DNA of 64,000 bases from Pseudomonas viridiflava. GTDB lineage: Bacteria; Pseudomonadota; Gammaproteobacteria; Pseudomonadales; Pseudomonadaceae. Position numbers and translations under genes: made by a program. The stretch covers positions 310,001 to 374,000 of the forward strand of contig NZ_UUPU01000001.1 of assembly GCF_900591205.1 (NCBI RefSeq), in the 5' to 3' direction. The notes beneath the pieces were generated by a model, which was given only the letters and a program-made list of their open reading frames with translations, was not told where the DNA came from and searched no databases. Positions 37,643-47,843 of the stretch are shown here, in pieces; positions within the stretch are counted from its first letter, which is position 1, and each line of letters starts with the position of its first letter.

Positions 37643-39139
37643 TCAGGTGATCGCTGCGGGGCGGTATTGCAGGGCTTCTTGCAGATGGTGGCGAGCGATT
37701 GCGTCCAGCTGTTCCAGGTCCGCCAGCGTGCGTGCCACCTTGAGCAGCCGGTGGGCCGCCCGTAGCGACAGCGTCAGCCGTTCGCAGGCGGTCTCCAGCC
37801 AGCATTCATCGACTTTCGTCAGCTTGCAGTGCTTGCGCAGCCCCGGCAGATCCAGGAACGCATTCGCACAACCCTGACGCCGCTGCTGGCGTTCCCTGGC
37901 TTGGGCAACCTCGGCCGAGGCTTTTGCGGTGTTATCCCCAGCCTGTTGAGTCGGGTTCAGCGCAGTGGTTTCCCGCGCGACGGTGAGGTGCAAGTCGATC
38001 CTGTCCAGCAACGGCCCGGAGAGCTTGTTGCGATAGCGCTGGATCTGCTCCGGCGTGCAGCGACAACGCCCGCTGGGTTCGCCCAGGTAACCGCAGGGGC
38101 AGGGGTTCATTGCCGCGACCAACTGAAAGCGTGCGGGGAAACTCACGCGGTCGCGCGCGCGGGAAATCACGATATGCCCCGACTCCAGCGGTTCTCGCAG
38201 CACCTCCAACACCTTGCGATCGAACTCCGGCAACTCATCCAGAAACAGCACGCCATGATGGGCCAGGGTGATTTCCCCCGGCTGCGGCTTCGAGCCGCCA
38301 CCCACCAGCGCCGGGCCCGATGCCGAGTGATGCGGCTGGCGAAACGGTCGATGGGGCCAATGGCTCAAGGGCGCCAGGCTGACCACCGATTGAATCGCAG
38401 CGACTTCAAGGGCTTCCTGCTCGCTCAGTGGCGGCAATAACCCCGGCAGGCGGCTGGCGAGCAAGGTCTTGCCGGTGCCGGGTGGCCCGCTGAACAACAG
38501 GTTATGCGCGCCTGCTGCGGCAATCAGCAAGGCGCGCTTGGCTGCCAACTGGCCCTGTACTTCACTCAGGTCCGGGTACGGCTTGTTCAAGTACAGCAAG
38601 CCGTCGGATTTGTAAGGCTCAATCGGCACCAGCCCATTCAGGTGCGCCACTACCTGCAGCAAGTGATCCACCGCAATCACCTTCAAGCCCGATGCCAGGC
38701 AGGCTTCTTCGGCATTGGCCCTGGGCACTATCACGGTGCGCCCGGCCTTGCGTGCCGCCAGCGCGGCCGGCAGCACGCCTTTTACTGCCCGCACTGCGCC
38801 GGACAGCGCCAGTTCCCCCAGGCATTCCACGTCATCGAGCATCAACGCCGGCACTTGCACGCTTGCCGCCAGAATCCCCAGGGCAATCGCCAGATCAAAA
38901 CGCCCGCCGTCCTTGGGCAGGTCGGCGGGCGCAAGGTTGAGGGTGATGCGGCGGGCCGGGTATTGCAGGGCCGAGTTGAGAATGGCGCTGCGCACGCGGT
39001 CCTTGCTCTCCTTGACCGCCGTTTCCGGCAAACCCACCAGCGTGAGAGACGGCAGACCATTGGCCATATGCACCTCGACGGTGACGGCTGGGGCTTCAAC
39101 GCCGATCTGGGCGCGGCTGTGGACGATGGCGAGGGACAT
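37643..39139 (-). CDS. comM: Mg-chelatase-like AAA+ protein ComM/YifB
   Basis: A 498-residue protein with an N-terminal Lon-protease-like ChlI domain and a central AAA+ ATPase. Walker A SGPPGTGKT is at about residue 218, Walker B VLFLDELPEF follows, and a C-terminal Mg_chelatase_C region has the CPCGY...CRC cysteine cluster. ComM is described as a branch-migration helicase that helps integrate donor DNA in natural transformation of Vibrio and others; here other competence genes are not adjacent. The ATG at 39139 gives MSLAIVHSRAQIGV, the family N-terminus. It is convergent with the chemoreceptor gene. Confidence 0.93.
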   Translation of the reverse strand: MSLAIVHSRAQIGVEAPAVTVEVHMANGLPSLTLVGLPETAVKESKDRVRSAILNSALQYPARRITLNLAPADLPKDGGRFDLAIALGILAASVQVPALMLDDVECLGELALSGAVRAVKGVLPAALAARKAGRTVIVPRANAEEACLASGLKVIAVDHLLQVVAHLNGLVPIEPYKSDGLLYLNKPYPDLSEVQGQLAAKRALLIAAAGAHNLLFSGPPGTGKTLLASRLPGLLPPLSEQEALEVAAIQSVVSLAPLSHWPHRPFRQPHHSASGPALVGGGSKPQPGEITLAHHGVLFLDELPEFDRKVLEVLREPLESGHIVISRARDRVSFPARFQLVAAMNPCPCGYLGEPSGRCRCTPEQIQRYRNKLSGPLLDRIDLHLTVARETTALNPTQQAGDNTAKASAEVAQARERQQRRQGCANAFLDLPGLRKHCKLTKVDECWLETACERLTLSLRAAHRLLKVARTLADLEQLDAIARHHLQEALQYRPAAIT

Positions 39140-39257
39140 GCTCGTTCCTTGAAAGAGGGAGGCCGCTTCCTGCGGGTTTTTCAAGGGTAGACGAGGTGGG
39201 GAGGAGCGAGGCGGGGGAGGTTTTACAGAACGTATCCAGAGTAGCTCACAGCGCTTT

Positions 39258-39347
39258 ATGTGGGAGCTGGCTTGCCTGCGATAGCATCGCCGCCGTGCGA
39301 CTGATACACCGAGGCGCCTGCATCGCAGGCAAGCCAGCTCCTACACT
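39258..39347. repeat. REPIN between ubiK and comM
   Basis: Arms ATGTGGGAGCTGGCTTGCC / GGCAAGCCAGCTCCTACA, differing at one base, centre about 50 bases; its centre closely resembles that of the element at 32786-32872 (GATACACCGAGGCGCCTGCATCG versus a near copy), so the two are recent relatives. Confidence 0.87.
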
Positions 39348-39355
39348 GAGCGCGT

Positions 39356-39619
39356 TTATTCAGCAGAGGGTGGCGTCAACTTGGCTTCCAACTCCGCCAC
39401 CTTCGCTTCCAGGCTCTCTAATCGTGCACGTGTGCGGGCCAGCACGACCATCTGGCTATCAAACTCTTCGCGGCTCACCAGATCAAGTTTGCTGAAACCG
39501 CTTTGCAGCAACGCCTTGAATTGGCTTTCGATTTCATTGCGGGGCAGTGGGGTGTCGCCGCTGAACAGGCGAGAGGCGTGGCCGCTCAGGGCATCGAGGA
39601 GGTCTTTGGGCGCGAGCAT
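39356..39619 (-). CDS. ubiK: Ubiquinone biosynthesis accessory factor UbiK
   Basis: An 87-residue BMFP/YqiC family protein. The N-terminal amphipathic part (LAPKDLLDALSGHASRLF) and the C-terminal coiled coil (RARLESLEAKVAELEAKL) are both visible. UbiK interacts with UbiJ in the cytosolic ubiquinone-synthesis complex and promotes aerobic ubiquinone production. The ATG at 39619 gives the conserved MLAPKDLLDAL start; an ATG at 39628 has no usable ribosome-binding site. It is divergent from glnK. Confidence 0.9.
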   Translation of the reverse strand: MLAPKDLLDALSGHASRLFSGDTPLPRNEIESQFKALLQSGFSKLDLVSREEFDSQMVVLARTRARLESLEAKVAELEAKLTPPSAE

Positions 39620-39690
39620 GGGAAACATTCCGGAAAAACTGTTGGCGGGCAGTGTATCACGCAGCGTCTATAGTCTTTTTCACGGCTCGG

Positions 39691-39744
39691 TGCGCACGCT
39701 TTTCGCGCATGGGGTTGGGCGGTGGCGCACTGTTTTCGTGCGCA
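39691..39744 (+). promoter_or_regulatory. Two tandem NtrC-like enhancer sites
   Basis: TGCGCACGCTTTTCGCGCA (39691-39709) and GCGCACTGTTTTCGTGCGC (39725-39743) both follow GCAC-N7-GYGC, the NtrC pattern. Their GCAC cores are 33 bp apart, three helical turns, and lie about 110-145 bp before the predicted sigma-54 start. Confidence 0.65.
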
Positions 39745-39816
39745 TTGCGGTCGCCAATCGGCCCCGCAGGTGGGCATAAGTGGGCAAAGAGCTGATTTCA
39801 GTGATTTTTACGGAGC

Positions 39817-39832
39817 TGGCAAGGTTTCTGCT
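39817..39832 (+). promoter_or_regulatory. Sigma-54 promoter of glnK-amtB
   Basis: TGGCAAGGTTTCTGCT matches TGGCACG-N4-TTGCW with GG and GC at exact -24/-12 spacing and two deviations. Predicted initiation is near 39843. Confidence 0.7.
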
Positions 39833-39857
39833 TAGACGATCATGACCCATGCACTGA

Positions 39858-40379
<522 letters not shown>

Positions 40380-40413
40380 GCCGCCAAACCCCAACGCCCC
40401 AGGAGAAAACAAT

Positions 40414-41751
40414 ATGACTCTGCGTAAATTCGCAGGGCTCGGAGCCCTGTTGTCCATCGTAATGCCAAGCCTGGCCATGGCGGCAGACGAAGTGGCTGCT
40501 CCAGTCCTCAATTCCGGCGACACCGCATGGATGCTCACATCCACCGCGCTGGTGCTGTTCATGACTATTCCAGGCCTGGCGCTGTTCTACGGCGGCATGG
40601 TGCGCTCCAAAAACATTCTTTCCGTGATGATGCAGTGCTTCGCCATCACCGGCCTGATCACCATCTTGTGGTTCGTTTACGGCTACAGCATGGCGTTCGA
40701 CACCACCGGGATGGAAGCAGGCGTCGTCAACTTCAACTCGTTCGTGGGCGGCTTGTCCAAGCTGTTCCTGTCGGGTGTAACCCCGGCGAGCATCACCGGC
40801 CCGGCGGCTCTGTTCCCTGAGGCGGTGTTCGTCACCTTCCAGATGACTTTCGCCATCATCACCCCGGCGCTGATCGTCGGTGCCTTCGCCGAGCGTATGA
40901 AGTTCTCCGCGATGCTGATCTTCATGGGCGTCTGGTTCACCCTGGTCTACGCGCCGATTGCCCACATGGTGTGGGGCGGTCCGGGTTCGTTGCTGGGCGA
41001 CTGGGGCGTGCTGGATTTCGCTGGCGGCACCGTGGTGCACATCAACGCCGGTGTGGCTGGCCTGGTGGCGTGCATCGTGCTCGGTAAGCGTAAAGGCTTC
41101 CCAACCACCCCGATGGCACCTCACAACCTGGGTTACACCCTGGTCGGTGCGGCCATGCTGTGGGTCGGCTGGTTCGGCTTCAACGCCGGTTCCGCCGCTG
41201 CGGCCAACGGCACTGCCGGTATGGCGATGCTGGTTACCCAGATCGCTACCGCTGCTGCGGCACTGGGCTGGATGTTCGCCGAGTGGGTCACCCACGGTAA
41301 ACCAAGCGCACTGGGCATTGCCTCGGGTGTGGTGGCCGGCCTGGTAGCCATCACCCCAGCCGCTGGCACCGTGGGCCCGATGGGCGCCCTGGTGATCGGC
41401 CTGGTTGCTGGTGTGATCTGCTTCTTCTGCGCCACCAGCCTCAAGCGCAAGCTGGGCTACGACGATTCCCTGGACGCGTTCGGCGTTCACGGTATCGGCG
41501 GTATCGTCGGCGCGATCCTCACCGGTGTGTTTGCGGCGCCTGCTCTGGGCGGCTTCGGCACCGTGACTGACGTGGCTGCACAGGTCTGGATCCAGGCCAA
41601 AGGCGTCGGTTTCACTGTGATCTACACGGCTATCGTGACCTTCATCATCCTCAAGGTGCTGGATATGGTCATGGGCCTGCGGGTTACCGAAGAAGAAGAG
41701 GCTGTGGGCCTCGACCTGGCGCAACACAACGAGCGCGGCTACAACTTGTAA
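40414..41751 (+). CDS. amtB: Ammonium transporter AmtB
   Basis: A 445-residue channel of the Amt/Rh family with a cleavable signal peptide (MTLRKFAGLGALLSIVMPSL, cleavage after AMA) and about 11 membrane segments. The conserved motif DFAGGTVVHINAGVAGLV contains the first pore His and HNLGY/GVHGIGG follow, the latter with the second pore His. GlnK docks to its cytosolic face to close it. AGGAGAAAACAAT precedes the ATG. Operon with glnK; ended by the terminator at 41767. Confidence 0.96.
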   Translation: MTLRKFAGLGALLSIVMPSLAMAADEVAAPVLNSGDTAWMLTSTALVLFMTIPGLALFYGGMVRSKNILSVMMQCFAITGLITILWFVYGYSMAFDTTGMEAGVVNFNSFVGGLSKLFLSGVTPASITGPAALFPEAVFVTFQMTFAIITPALIVGAFAERMKFSAMLIFMGVWFTLVYAPIAHMVWGGPGSLLGDWGVLDFAGGTVVHINAGVAGLVACIVLGKRKGFPTTPMAPHNLGYTLVGAAMLWVGWFGFNAGSAAAANGTAGMAMLVTQIATAAAALGWMFAEWVTHGKPSALGIASGVVAGLVAITPAAGTVGPMGALVIGLVAGVICFFCATSLKRKLGYDDSLDAFGVHGIGGIVGAILTGVFAAPALGGFGTVTDVAAQVWIQAKGVGFTVIYTAIVTFIILKVLDMVMGLRVTEEEEAVGLDLAQHNERGYNL

Positions 41752-41766
41752 GTATGCGAAAAAAAG

Positions 41767-41793
41767 ATGCCCGGCTTGCCGGGCATTTTTTTG
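41767..41793 (+). terminator. Intrinsic terminator of glnK-amtB
   Basis: ATGCCCGGC-TT-GCCGGGCAT followed by a run of T, 15 bases after the amtB stop. Confidence 0.92.
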
Positions 41794-41960
41794 TCTGGTG
41801 TTTGTCTGTGGCTAAAGGTGTATGGGTTTTGCGTCGACTTTGTGATGGGATCCATGCGGCACTTTTAGGGGTGCGAATGTCTTACAGGCATGTAGGCGTA
41901 TTCGGCACTTTGTTTTTTCCCAGAGCGCGCTAGAATGCGCGCCGATGGGCGGAGAACTGT

Positions 41961-42386
41961 ATGTGGCAACAGACCCTGATTACCCTGCGGGCCAAGCCCC
42001 GGGGCTTTCACCTGGTAACGGACGAGTTGCTTGCCGGCCTGCCTGAATTGAAGGCGTGTCGCGTCGGCCTGTTGCATCTGTGGTTGCAGCACACCTCGGC
42101 CTCGTTGACCGTCAACGAGAATGCCGACCCGGCGGTTCGTCGTGACTTCGAGCGTTTCTTCAATTCGCTGGTGCCGCAAGGCCGGGCAGGATTCGAGCAC
42201 AACGACGAAGGCCCGGATGATCTGCCGGCGCACTTCAAGGCCAGCCTTCTGGGCTGCCAGCTGAGTTTGCCGGTGAAGGCCGGCCGCTTGGCGATGGGAA
42301 CATGGCAAGGTGTTTATCTGGGCGAGCACCGTGATCATGGCGGTGCTCGTAAAGTCCTCGCCACCTTGCACGGTGATGGGGCATAA
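41961..42386 (+). CDS. YjbQ/UPF0047 family protein
   Basis: A 141-residue protein of the YjbQ family. The conserved block [19 protein letters not shown] contains the histidine and Asn/Asp residues of the putative active site, and the C-terminal [17 protein letters not shown] is the family's second signature. E. coli YjbQ can give weak thiamine-phosphate synthase activity, but the natural role is unknown. It stands alone between amtB and sutA. No such gene sits here in my recollection of PAO1, so it may be an insertion relative to that species. Confidence 0.88.
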   Translation: MWQQTLITLRAKPRGFHLVTDELLAGLPELKACRVGLLHLWLQHTSASLTVNENADPAVRRDFERFFNSLVPQGRAGFEHNDEGPDDLPAHFKASLLGCQLSLPVKAGRLAMGTWQGVYLGEHRDHGGARKVLATLHGDGA

Positions 42387-42487
42387 GCCACTGGAAATCC
42401 GGTGGATGTGATTTTTTTCCGGCGACCTCGACAGAGGGTGAAGCTGGGCTATAACTAATCTGCTTTTCGCAAGTCATGAGGTAGAAC

Positions 42488-42814
42488 ATGAGCGACGATG
42501 ATCTGGAAAACGACGAACTCGAAGTAGGTGACGAAGACGACACCGAAGAAGGTCTTGAAGCGGCGGCGGAAGACGTTGCTGAAGACGACGGTGGCGATGA
42601 TGCGCCTGTTCCGGCTGCCAAAGGCAAGGCCAAGGCTGCTGTTTCGGTAGACGAACTGCCGAGCGTTGAAGCCAAGAACAAAGAGCGCGATGCCCTGGCC
42701 CGTGCGATGGAAGAGTTCCTCGCTAAAGGCGGCAAAGTGCAGGAAGTCGAGGCCAACGTGGTGGCAGATCCACCGAAGAAGCCGGACAACAAGTACGGCA
42801 GCCGACCTATCTGA
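42488..42814 (+). CDS. sutA: RNA polymerase-associated regulator SutA
   Basis: A 108-residue protein with a strongly acidic, probably disordered N-terminal 45 residues (DDDLENDELEVGDEDD), a central alpha-helix (EAKNKERDALARAMEEFLAKGG) and a short polar tail. This matches SutA of P. aeruginosa (PA5285), reported to bind RNA polymerase and sustain transcription in slow growth. Synteny near glnK-amtB agrees. ATGAGGTAGAAC precedes the ATG, and a terminator follows at 42839. Confidence 0.9.
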   Translation: MSDDDLENDELEVGDEDDTEEGLEAAAEDVAEDDGGDDAPVPAAKGKAKAAVSVDELPSVEAKNKERDALARAMEEFLAKGGKVQEVEANVVADPPKKPDNKYGSRPI

Positions 42815-42838
42815 GGTCAGCCACCTGCTTGCTGAGAG

Positions 42839-42863
42839 AGCCCGCCGTCGCTGCGGGCTTTTT
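42839..42863 (+). terminator. Intrinsic terminator after sutA
   Basis: AGCCCGC-N7-GCGGGCT followed by TTTT, 25 bases after the stop codon. Confidence 0.88.
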
Positions 42864-42902
42864 CATGGGTGGAATAAATTCCTCCAAGCTACTGCGGATC
42901 AA

Positions 42903-42994
42903 ATGTGGGAGGGGGCTTGCCCCCGATGGCAATGGGTCAGCCAGTACATCAGGTGACTGATACACCGCTATCGGGGGCAAGCCCCCTCCCACAT
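42903..42994. repeat. REPIN with perfect 25-bp arms after sutA
   Basis: ATGTGGGAGGGGGCTTGC... to its exact complement, with 25 matching bases on each side and flanking GATCAA/TTTGATC also nearly mirrored. It is the only intact doublet of the GGGGGC type here and lies between convergent stops of sutA and the HAD gene. Confidence 0.9.
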
Positions 42995-43022
42995 TTTGAT
43001 CTTCAGTGTTGCTGCAATAGCG

Positions 43023-43718
43023 TTACTGCCAACTACGCAGCAGCGGCGGCAACTCCTTCAGGGTGCGGATCTGTGCATCTGGATGTTTGTCTCCTTCCCA
43101 CGCCTTGCCAGTCGGGTTGAACCACACCGCACGCAGCCCCGCCTGCTGGGCCCCGGCAATGTCATCCCCTGGGTGATCGCCGATATGCACCGCCGCATCG
43201 GCGTCCACGCCGCCACGCTGCAAGGCTTCCTGAAACAATCGTGCATCCGGCTTGGCGATACCGATATCTTCAGCGCGCAAGGCAAAGTGGAAGTAATCCG
43301 CCAGGCCCACGCGCTGCACGTCGGCATTGCCGTTGGTGATGACGCCCAGCAGGAAATGCTGGCGCAGCGCCTGCAGCATCGGTTCGGCTTCCGGAAATGG
43401 GGTGAGCTGGTGCCGTGCGTGGATGAACGCCTCAAAGCACACATCGGCCATTTGCGTGGCTTCAGGCTGTGGGTAACCCGCCTCTTCGAAGGCGTGCATC
43501 AGCACGCGATGGCGCAGCACACTGATGCGGTGTTTCAGCTCGGGATGGCGCTCCAGCACCTGCTGGCGAAGGCGGGCGAAATGCTCCAGCGGCAGGTCGC
43601 CGACCTTGGAGGCGTTAGCCGCCAGCCATTCGCGCATCGACGCTTCGGCGCTGATGATGACGGGTACGTTGTCCCAGAGTGTGTCGTCCAGGTCGAAGGT
43701 GATCAGCTTGATACTCAT
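43023..43718 (-). CDS. HAD family hydrolase (YigB-like)
   Basis: A 231-residue HAD phosphatase. Motif [11 protein letters not shown] (nucleophile Asp about residue 9), motif II ITNGN, the Lys in [10 protein letters not shown] and motif [15 protein letters not shown] are all intact. Position after xerC equals E. coli yigB, whose product dephosphorylates a riboflavin intermediate and FMN, so a similar role is likely. Its ATG overlaps the xerC stop by four bases (ATGA), indicating translational coupling. A long upstream in-frame extension into xerC is rejected. Confidence 0.9.
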   Translation of the reverse strand: MSIKLITFDLDDTLWDNVPVIISAEASMREWLAANASKVGDLPLEHFARLRQQVLERHPELKHRISVLRHRVLMHAFEEAGYPQPEATQMADVCFEAFIHARHQLTPFPEAEPMLQALRQHFLLGVITNGNADVQRVGLADYFHFALRAEDIGIAKPDARLFQEALQRGGVDADAAVHIGDHPGDDIAGAQQAGLRAVWFNPTGKAWEGDKHPDAQIRTLKELPPLLRSWQ

Positions 43719-44614
43719 GAGTCGCCGCCCTTGATGCGTTTGGCCCGTGGATGGGCACTGTCGTACACCGTAGCCAGGTGCTGAAAGTCGAGGTGGGTGT
43801 AAATCTGCGTGGTCTTGATATCGGAGTGGCCGAGCAGCTCCTGTACCGCCCGCAGGTCCTGGGACGATTCCAGCATATGGCTGGCAAAGGAGTGCCGCAG
43901 CATATGCGGGTGCAGGTTCTGCCCCAGCTCGCGTTCGCCGGCGGCCTTGACCCGCACCTGAATGGCCCGTGGCCCGAGGCGTCGGCCTTGCTGGCTGACA
44001 AACACCGCATCGTCCGCCGGGTTGGTCAGAAGGCGCAGCGGTAGCCACAGCTGCAAGGCTTCGCGGGCCTTCCTGCCCACTGGTAGCACGCGGGTCTTGC
44101 TGCCCTTGCCGAGCACTTGCACCAGGCCGTCCGCCAAGTCGAGTTGATCCAGATTCAGGCCGGTCAGCTCTGACAGGCGCAGGCCCGATGAATAGAACAG
44201 TTCGAGGATCGCCTGATCGCGATGGGCCAGGAAGTCATCCTCTACCGCGCCATCGAGCAATTGCAGGGCGCGGTCGGTGTCCAGGGTCTTGGGCAGGCGC
44301 CGTTCGCCCTTGGGCGGGGCCAGGCCGTTGGCCGGGTCGTGGTCACACAGGCCCTCGCGGTTGAGGTAGTGATAAAGGCCGCGCACCGCCGACAGCAGGC
44401 GCGACAGGCTGCGCGAAGACTGGCCAGCCTGGTGCAGGCGCGCAACCAGGCTGCGCAGGCTCTGGATGTCCAGGGCCTTCCAGCTGCCAATCTGGTGTTT
44501 TTCGCAGTACGCCAGGACCTTGTTCAAGTCTCGTCGGTAGGCTTCCAGGGTATGGGGCGACACCTGGCGCTCATTGCGCAGGTGAGCGCAATAAGCGTCC
44601 AGTTGCCGTTCCAT
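43715..44614 (-). CDS. xerC: Tyrosine recombinase XerC
   Basis: A 299-residue site-specific recombinase that, with XerD, resolves chromosome dimers at dif. The catalytic Arg lies in [13 protein letters not shown], the HxxR pair in [12 protein letters not shown], the last His in [10 protein letters not shown] and the nucleophilic Tyr in IYTHL. The N-terminal SAM-like domain is complete. It lies in the lysA-dapF-DUF484-xerC-HAD operon, matching the dapF-yigA-xerC-yigB order of E. coli. Confidence 0.96.
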   Translation of the reverse strand: MERQLDAYCAHLRNERQVSPHTLEAYRRDLNKVLAYCEKHQIGSWKALDIQSLRSLVARLHQAGQSSRSLSRLLSAVRGLYHYLNREGLCDHDPANGLAPPKGERRLPKTLDTDRALQLLDGAVEDDFLAHRDQAILELFYSSGLRLSELTGLNLDQLDLADGLVQVLGKGSKTRVLPVGRKAREALQLWLPLRLLTNPADDAVFVSQQGRRLGPRAIQVRVKAAGERELGQNLHPHMLRHSFASHMLESSQDLRAVQELLGHSDIKTTQIYTHLDFQHLATVYDSAHPRAKRIKGGDS

Positions 44615-44616
44615 GG

Positions 44617-45333
44617 CTAGCGCACCGCGCGCAGGGCAGTGGTGAAGCGCGGCAGGACGCGGCCCAGTACTTCGGCGATATAGGTCAGGAACAAGGTGCC
44701 CACCGAGCTTTTGTAGTGCGCAGGGTCCCGGCTGGCGATGGCCAGTACGCCGTGCAGCCCTTGATGGCTGAGGGCGACCACGGCGGTAGAGCCGATCTGC
44801 TTGCGCTGTTCGGCACCGAACAGAAAGTCCAGCTCATGCTCGCGCAGGGTGCCGCTGATGGTCTTGCCCTCGCACAACAGGCCGCCAATCGCGGTTTGCG
44901 CGTCGCCACCGCTGACCCAGCGACCCACCGGCATCGGGTTGTCGCTGAACAGAATCAGGCTCACAAAGGGGACCTGGAAGTCCTGGCGCAGGCTGTCTTC
45001 CACGGCAATCACCGTTTCTTCCAGGCTGCTGGCGTCCATCAACGTAAGAATCAGGCGGCGGGTCTTGTCGAAAAGACGGTCGTTGTCGCGGGCCACGTCC
45101 ATCAGGTGCGAGAGCTTGTGGCGCATTTCGATATTGCGCTCGCGCAGGATCTTCATCTGCCGCTCCACCAGCGACACGGTATCGCCGCGCTGGTGGGGGA
45201 TGCGCAGGGCGGGCAGCAGTTCTTCGTGTTCGACGAAGAAGTCCGGATTAGCCTCAAGGTACGCCGCGACAGCAGCGGCCTCCAGACTTTCGCTCGGGGT
45301 AGCTTGTGCGGGTACTTGAGGCTTATCGGTCAT
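44617..45333 (-). CDS. DUF484 family protein (YigA-like)
   Basis: A 238-residue protein with a GAF-like DUF484 domain. The N-terminus holds [26 protein letters not shown], a family signature, then a short coiled coil and the GAF-type fold. No catalytic residues are evident; function unknown. It is conserved between dapF and xerC in gammaproteobacteria, with two bases to xerC and 13 bases after dapF here. Confidence 0.9.
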   Translation of the reverse strand: MTDKPQVPAQATPSESLEAAAVAAYLEANPDFFVEHEELLPALRIPHQRGDTVSLVERQMKILRERNIEMRHKLSHLMDVARDNDRLFDKTRRLILTLMDASSLEETVIAVEDSLRQDFQVPFVSLILFSDNPMPVGRWVSGGDAQTAIGGLLCEGKTISGTLREHELDFLFGAEQRKQIGSTAVVALSHQGLHGVLAIASRDPAHYKSSVGTLFLTYIAEVLGRVLPRFTTALRAVR

Positions 45334-45346
45334 TAGCTTTGCTCAC

Positions 45347-46177
45347 TCATAGACGGACCTGTCCTTCGTATACGCGCGAGGCCGGCCCGGTCATCAGCAC
45401 CGGGTGGCCAGGGCCTGCCCATTCGATGGACAGGCGTCCACCGGGCAGGTCGATCAACAGCGGCGAATCCATCCACCCCTGGCTGATCGCGGCCACGGCA
45501 GCGGCGCAAGCACCAGTGCCGCAAGCCTGGGTTTCGCCGGCGCCGCGTTCCCACACGCGCAATTGTGCGCGGGAACGGTCGATCACCTGCAGGAAACCCA
45601 CATTGACCCGTGCCGGAAAGCGCGGGTGGTGTTCGATTTTCGGCCCCAATTCATGCACGGGCGCGTTATTGATGTCGTCGACGCGCAATACGGCATGGGG
45701 GTTGCCCATGGACACCGCGGCCAGGTTGACGGTCTTGCCGTCGACATCCACCGCATAGCTGGTCGCCTGCTCGGTGGCCTGGAACGGAATATCCGCCGGC
45801 ACCAGGCGCGGCGCGCCCATGTTGACGCTGATCTGGCCGTCGCTGCGGATATCCAGCTCGATCACGCCGCTTTTGGTCTCGACACGGATCTGGCGCTTGG
45901 CGGTCAGCCGCTTGTCCAGCACAAAGCGTGCGAAGCAGCGCGCACCGTTGCCGCACTGTTCCACTTCGGAGCCGTCGGAGTTGAAGATCCGATAACGGAA
46001 ATCCACCTCCGGGTTGCTTGGCGCCTCAACGAGCAGCAATTGGTCGAAGCCAATCCCGGTGTGGCGGTCGCCCCACTGTTTAGCGTGTTTGGGCAGGATG
46101 TGCGCGTGCTGGCTGACCAGGTCGAGGACCATGAAGTCATTGCCCAGCCCGTGCATTTTGGTAAAACGCAGCAGCAT
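45347..46177 (-). CDS. dapF: Diaminopimelate epimerase
   Basis: A 276-residue cofactor-independent epimerase that converts LL- to meso-diaminopimelate for lysine and peptidoglycan. Both catalytic cysteines are visible: EQCGNGARC and [11 protein letters not shown]. Length is normal. lysA ends three bases upstream, so the two lysine-pathway genes are coupled. Confidence 0.96.
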   Translation of the reverse strand: MLLRFTKMHGLGNDFMVLDLVSQHAHILPKHAKQWGDRHTGIGFDQLLLVEAPSNPEVDFRYRIFNSDGSEVEQCGNGARCFARFVLDKRLTAKRQIRVETKSGVIELDIRSDGQISVNMGAPRLVPADIPFQATEQATSYAVDVDGKTVNLAAVSMGNPHAVLRVDDINNAPVHELGPKIEHHPRFPARVNVGFLQVIDRSRAQLRVWERGAGETQACGTGACAAAVAAISQGWMDSPLLIDLPGGRLSIEWAGPGHPVLMTGPASRVYEGQVRL

Positions 46178-46180
46178 GGC

Positions 46181-47428
46181 TTACTCCGGCAGCAGGCTTT
46201 CGCCAGCATACAACTCGGCTACCGTCTCGCGGCGACGCACTTCAAACGCTTGATCACCGTCCACCAGCACCTCGGCGGTACGCCCGCGGGTGTTGTAGTT
46301 GGAACTCATGACAAACCCGTAGGCACCGGCCGAATGCACGGCCAGCAGGTCGCCTTCTTCCAGGGCCAACTGACGATCCTTGGCCAGGAAGTCGCCGGTT
46401 TCGCAGATCGGGCCGACGATGTCATAGGCGCGGGCTTCGCTGTCGCGAGGCGTCACGGCGGTGACATTCATCCATGCCTGGTACAGCGCCGGGCGGATCA
46501 GGTCGTTCATCGCCGCATCGACGATGGCAAAATCCTTGTGCTCGGTGTGCTTGAGGTATTCGACCTGGGTCAGCAGCACGCCGGCATTGGCGACGATATA
46601 GCGGCCTGGCTCGAACATCAGCGTCAGGTCGCGGCCTTCGATGCGCTCGCGCACGGCCTTGATGTAGTCGGCCACCAGCGGCGGCTCTTCATCGCGATAA
46701 CGCACGCCCACGCCACCACCGAGGTCGATGTGGTGCAGGTAGATGCCGCATTCGCCGAGGCGGTCGATCAGCGCCAGCAGGCGGTCGAGGGCATCGAGGA
46801 ACGGCGGCAGGCTGGTCAGTTGCGAGCCGATATGGCAGTCGACACCCAGCACTTCGAGGTTCGGCAACTGGGCGGCGCGGATGTACACGTCTTCGGCGTC
46901 GGCAATGGCGATGCCGAACTTGTTCTCTTTGAGACCGGTGGAAATGTACGGGTGTGTGCCGGCGTCGACGTCCGGGTTGACGCGCAGGGAGATCGGCGCA
47001 CGCACGCCCATTTCGGCGGCCACAACCTGCAGGCGCTCCAGCTCATCGGTGGATTCGACGTTGAAGCAATGCACGCCGACTTCCAGGGCGCGGCGCATGT
47101 CTTCGCGGCTCTTGCCGACGCCGGAGAATACGATCTTGTCAGCCTTGCCGCCGGCGGCCAGTACACGCTCCAGCTCGCCACGCGACACGATGTCGAAACC
47201 GGCGCCCAGGCGTGCCAATACGTTCAGTACACCCAGGTTGGAGTTGGCCTTGACCGCGTAGCACACCAGGCTCGGGATGCCTTGCAGCGCGTCCGAAAAG
47301 CTGCGGTATTGAGCTTCGATATGGGCACGGGAGTACACGTAGGTCGGGGTGCCAAAGCGCTCGGCAATCGCAGACAGCGCCACGCCTTCCGCGAACAGCT
47401 CGCCGTCCCGGTAGTTAAAAGCGTCCAT
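46181..47428 (-). CDS. lysA: Diaminopimelate decarboxylase
   Basis: A 415-residue fold type III PLP decarboxylase for the last step of lysine synthesis. The PLP Lys lies in CYAVKANSNLGVL, the phosphate-binding glycine motif in LGGGVGVRY, and the C-terminal GPICETGDFLAKDR carries the active-site Cys. It is second in the lptM-lysA-dapF operon, nine bases after lptM. Confidence 0.96.
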   Translation of the reverse strand: MDAFNYRDGELFAEGVALSAIAERFGTPTYVYSRAHIEAQYRSFSDALQGIPSLVCYAVKANSNLGVLNVLARLGAGFDIVSRGELERVLAAGGKADKIVFSGVGKSREDMRRALEVGVHCFNVESTDELERLQVVAAEMGVRAPISLRVNPDVDAGTHPYISTGLKENKFGIAIADAEDVYIRAAQLPNLEVLGVDCHIGSQLTSLPPFLDALDRLLALIDRLGECGIYLHHIDLGGGVGVRYRDEEPPLVADYIKAVRERIEGRDLTLMFEPGRYIVANAGVLLTQVEYLKHTEHKDFAIVDAAMNDLIRPALYQAWMNVTAVTPRDSEARAYDIVGPICETGDFLAKDRQLALEEGDLLAVHSAGAYGFVMSSNYNTRGRTAEVLVDGDQAFEVRRRETVAELYAGESLLPE

Positions 47429-47437
47429 GGGGTTCCC

Positions 47438-47605
47438 TTAGTAGGTGTCGTGCTTATGCGCTTTGGCGGGCTTTTGCGATGATTGCGCCTGTTCATTCGG
47501 GTCTTTGCTGTCATCGGGCAGGTACAGCGGGCCTTTTTGACCACAGGCACTAACGAGGCAGGCAACCGCGACGAGCGCAGCAAGGGACGAGATCAGGCGC
47601 TTCAT
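47438..47605 (-). CDS. lptM: LptM/YifL family small lipoprotein
   Basis: A 55-residue lipoprotein. The signal peptide [20 protein letters not shown] ends at a lipobox with Cys 21, followed by the family's invariant GQKGPLYLP; the rest is polar and rich in Lys, Gln and His. In E. coli LptM binds the LPS translocon LptD/E and supports its disulfide isomerisation. The gene directly upstream of lysA is the usual position in proteobacteria. It is divergent from cyaY with about 240 bases between. Confidence 0.92.
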   Translation of the reverse strand: MKRLISSLAALVAVACLVSACGQKGPLYLPDDSKDPNEQAQSSQKPAKAHKHDTY

Positions 47606-47843
47606 GGCGAAATCCTTGAATATGCATTAATTGCGCCCGAGTATACCGACCACCCGCCAGCTTGCCTATGCGCTGGAATACCCGTCTGGCGGGGGTTTGA
47701 CGAGATGCTAGGGAAACGTCCTACGCTATTCGGGGATATTTCATTCCGTCAGTCGTGATGAAATCGGTATCCTTTGCAATCAGCGGGGCTCGTCCGTATC
47801 GTGCGGCGCTTGAGCAAAACCAGACACTTTTGAGGTTGCCACA

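Noticed and set aside
45404..47482. A 692-codon open frame opposite dapF and lysA
   Set aside because: It spans two real genes and their junction on the other strand, which a genuine gene would not do here.
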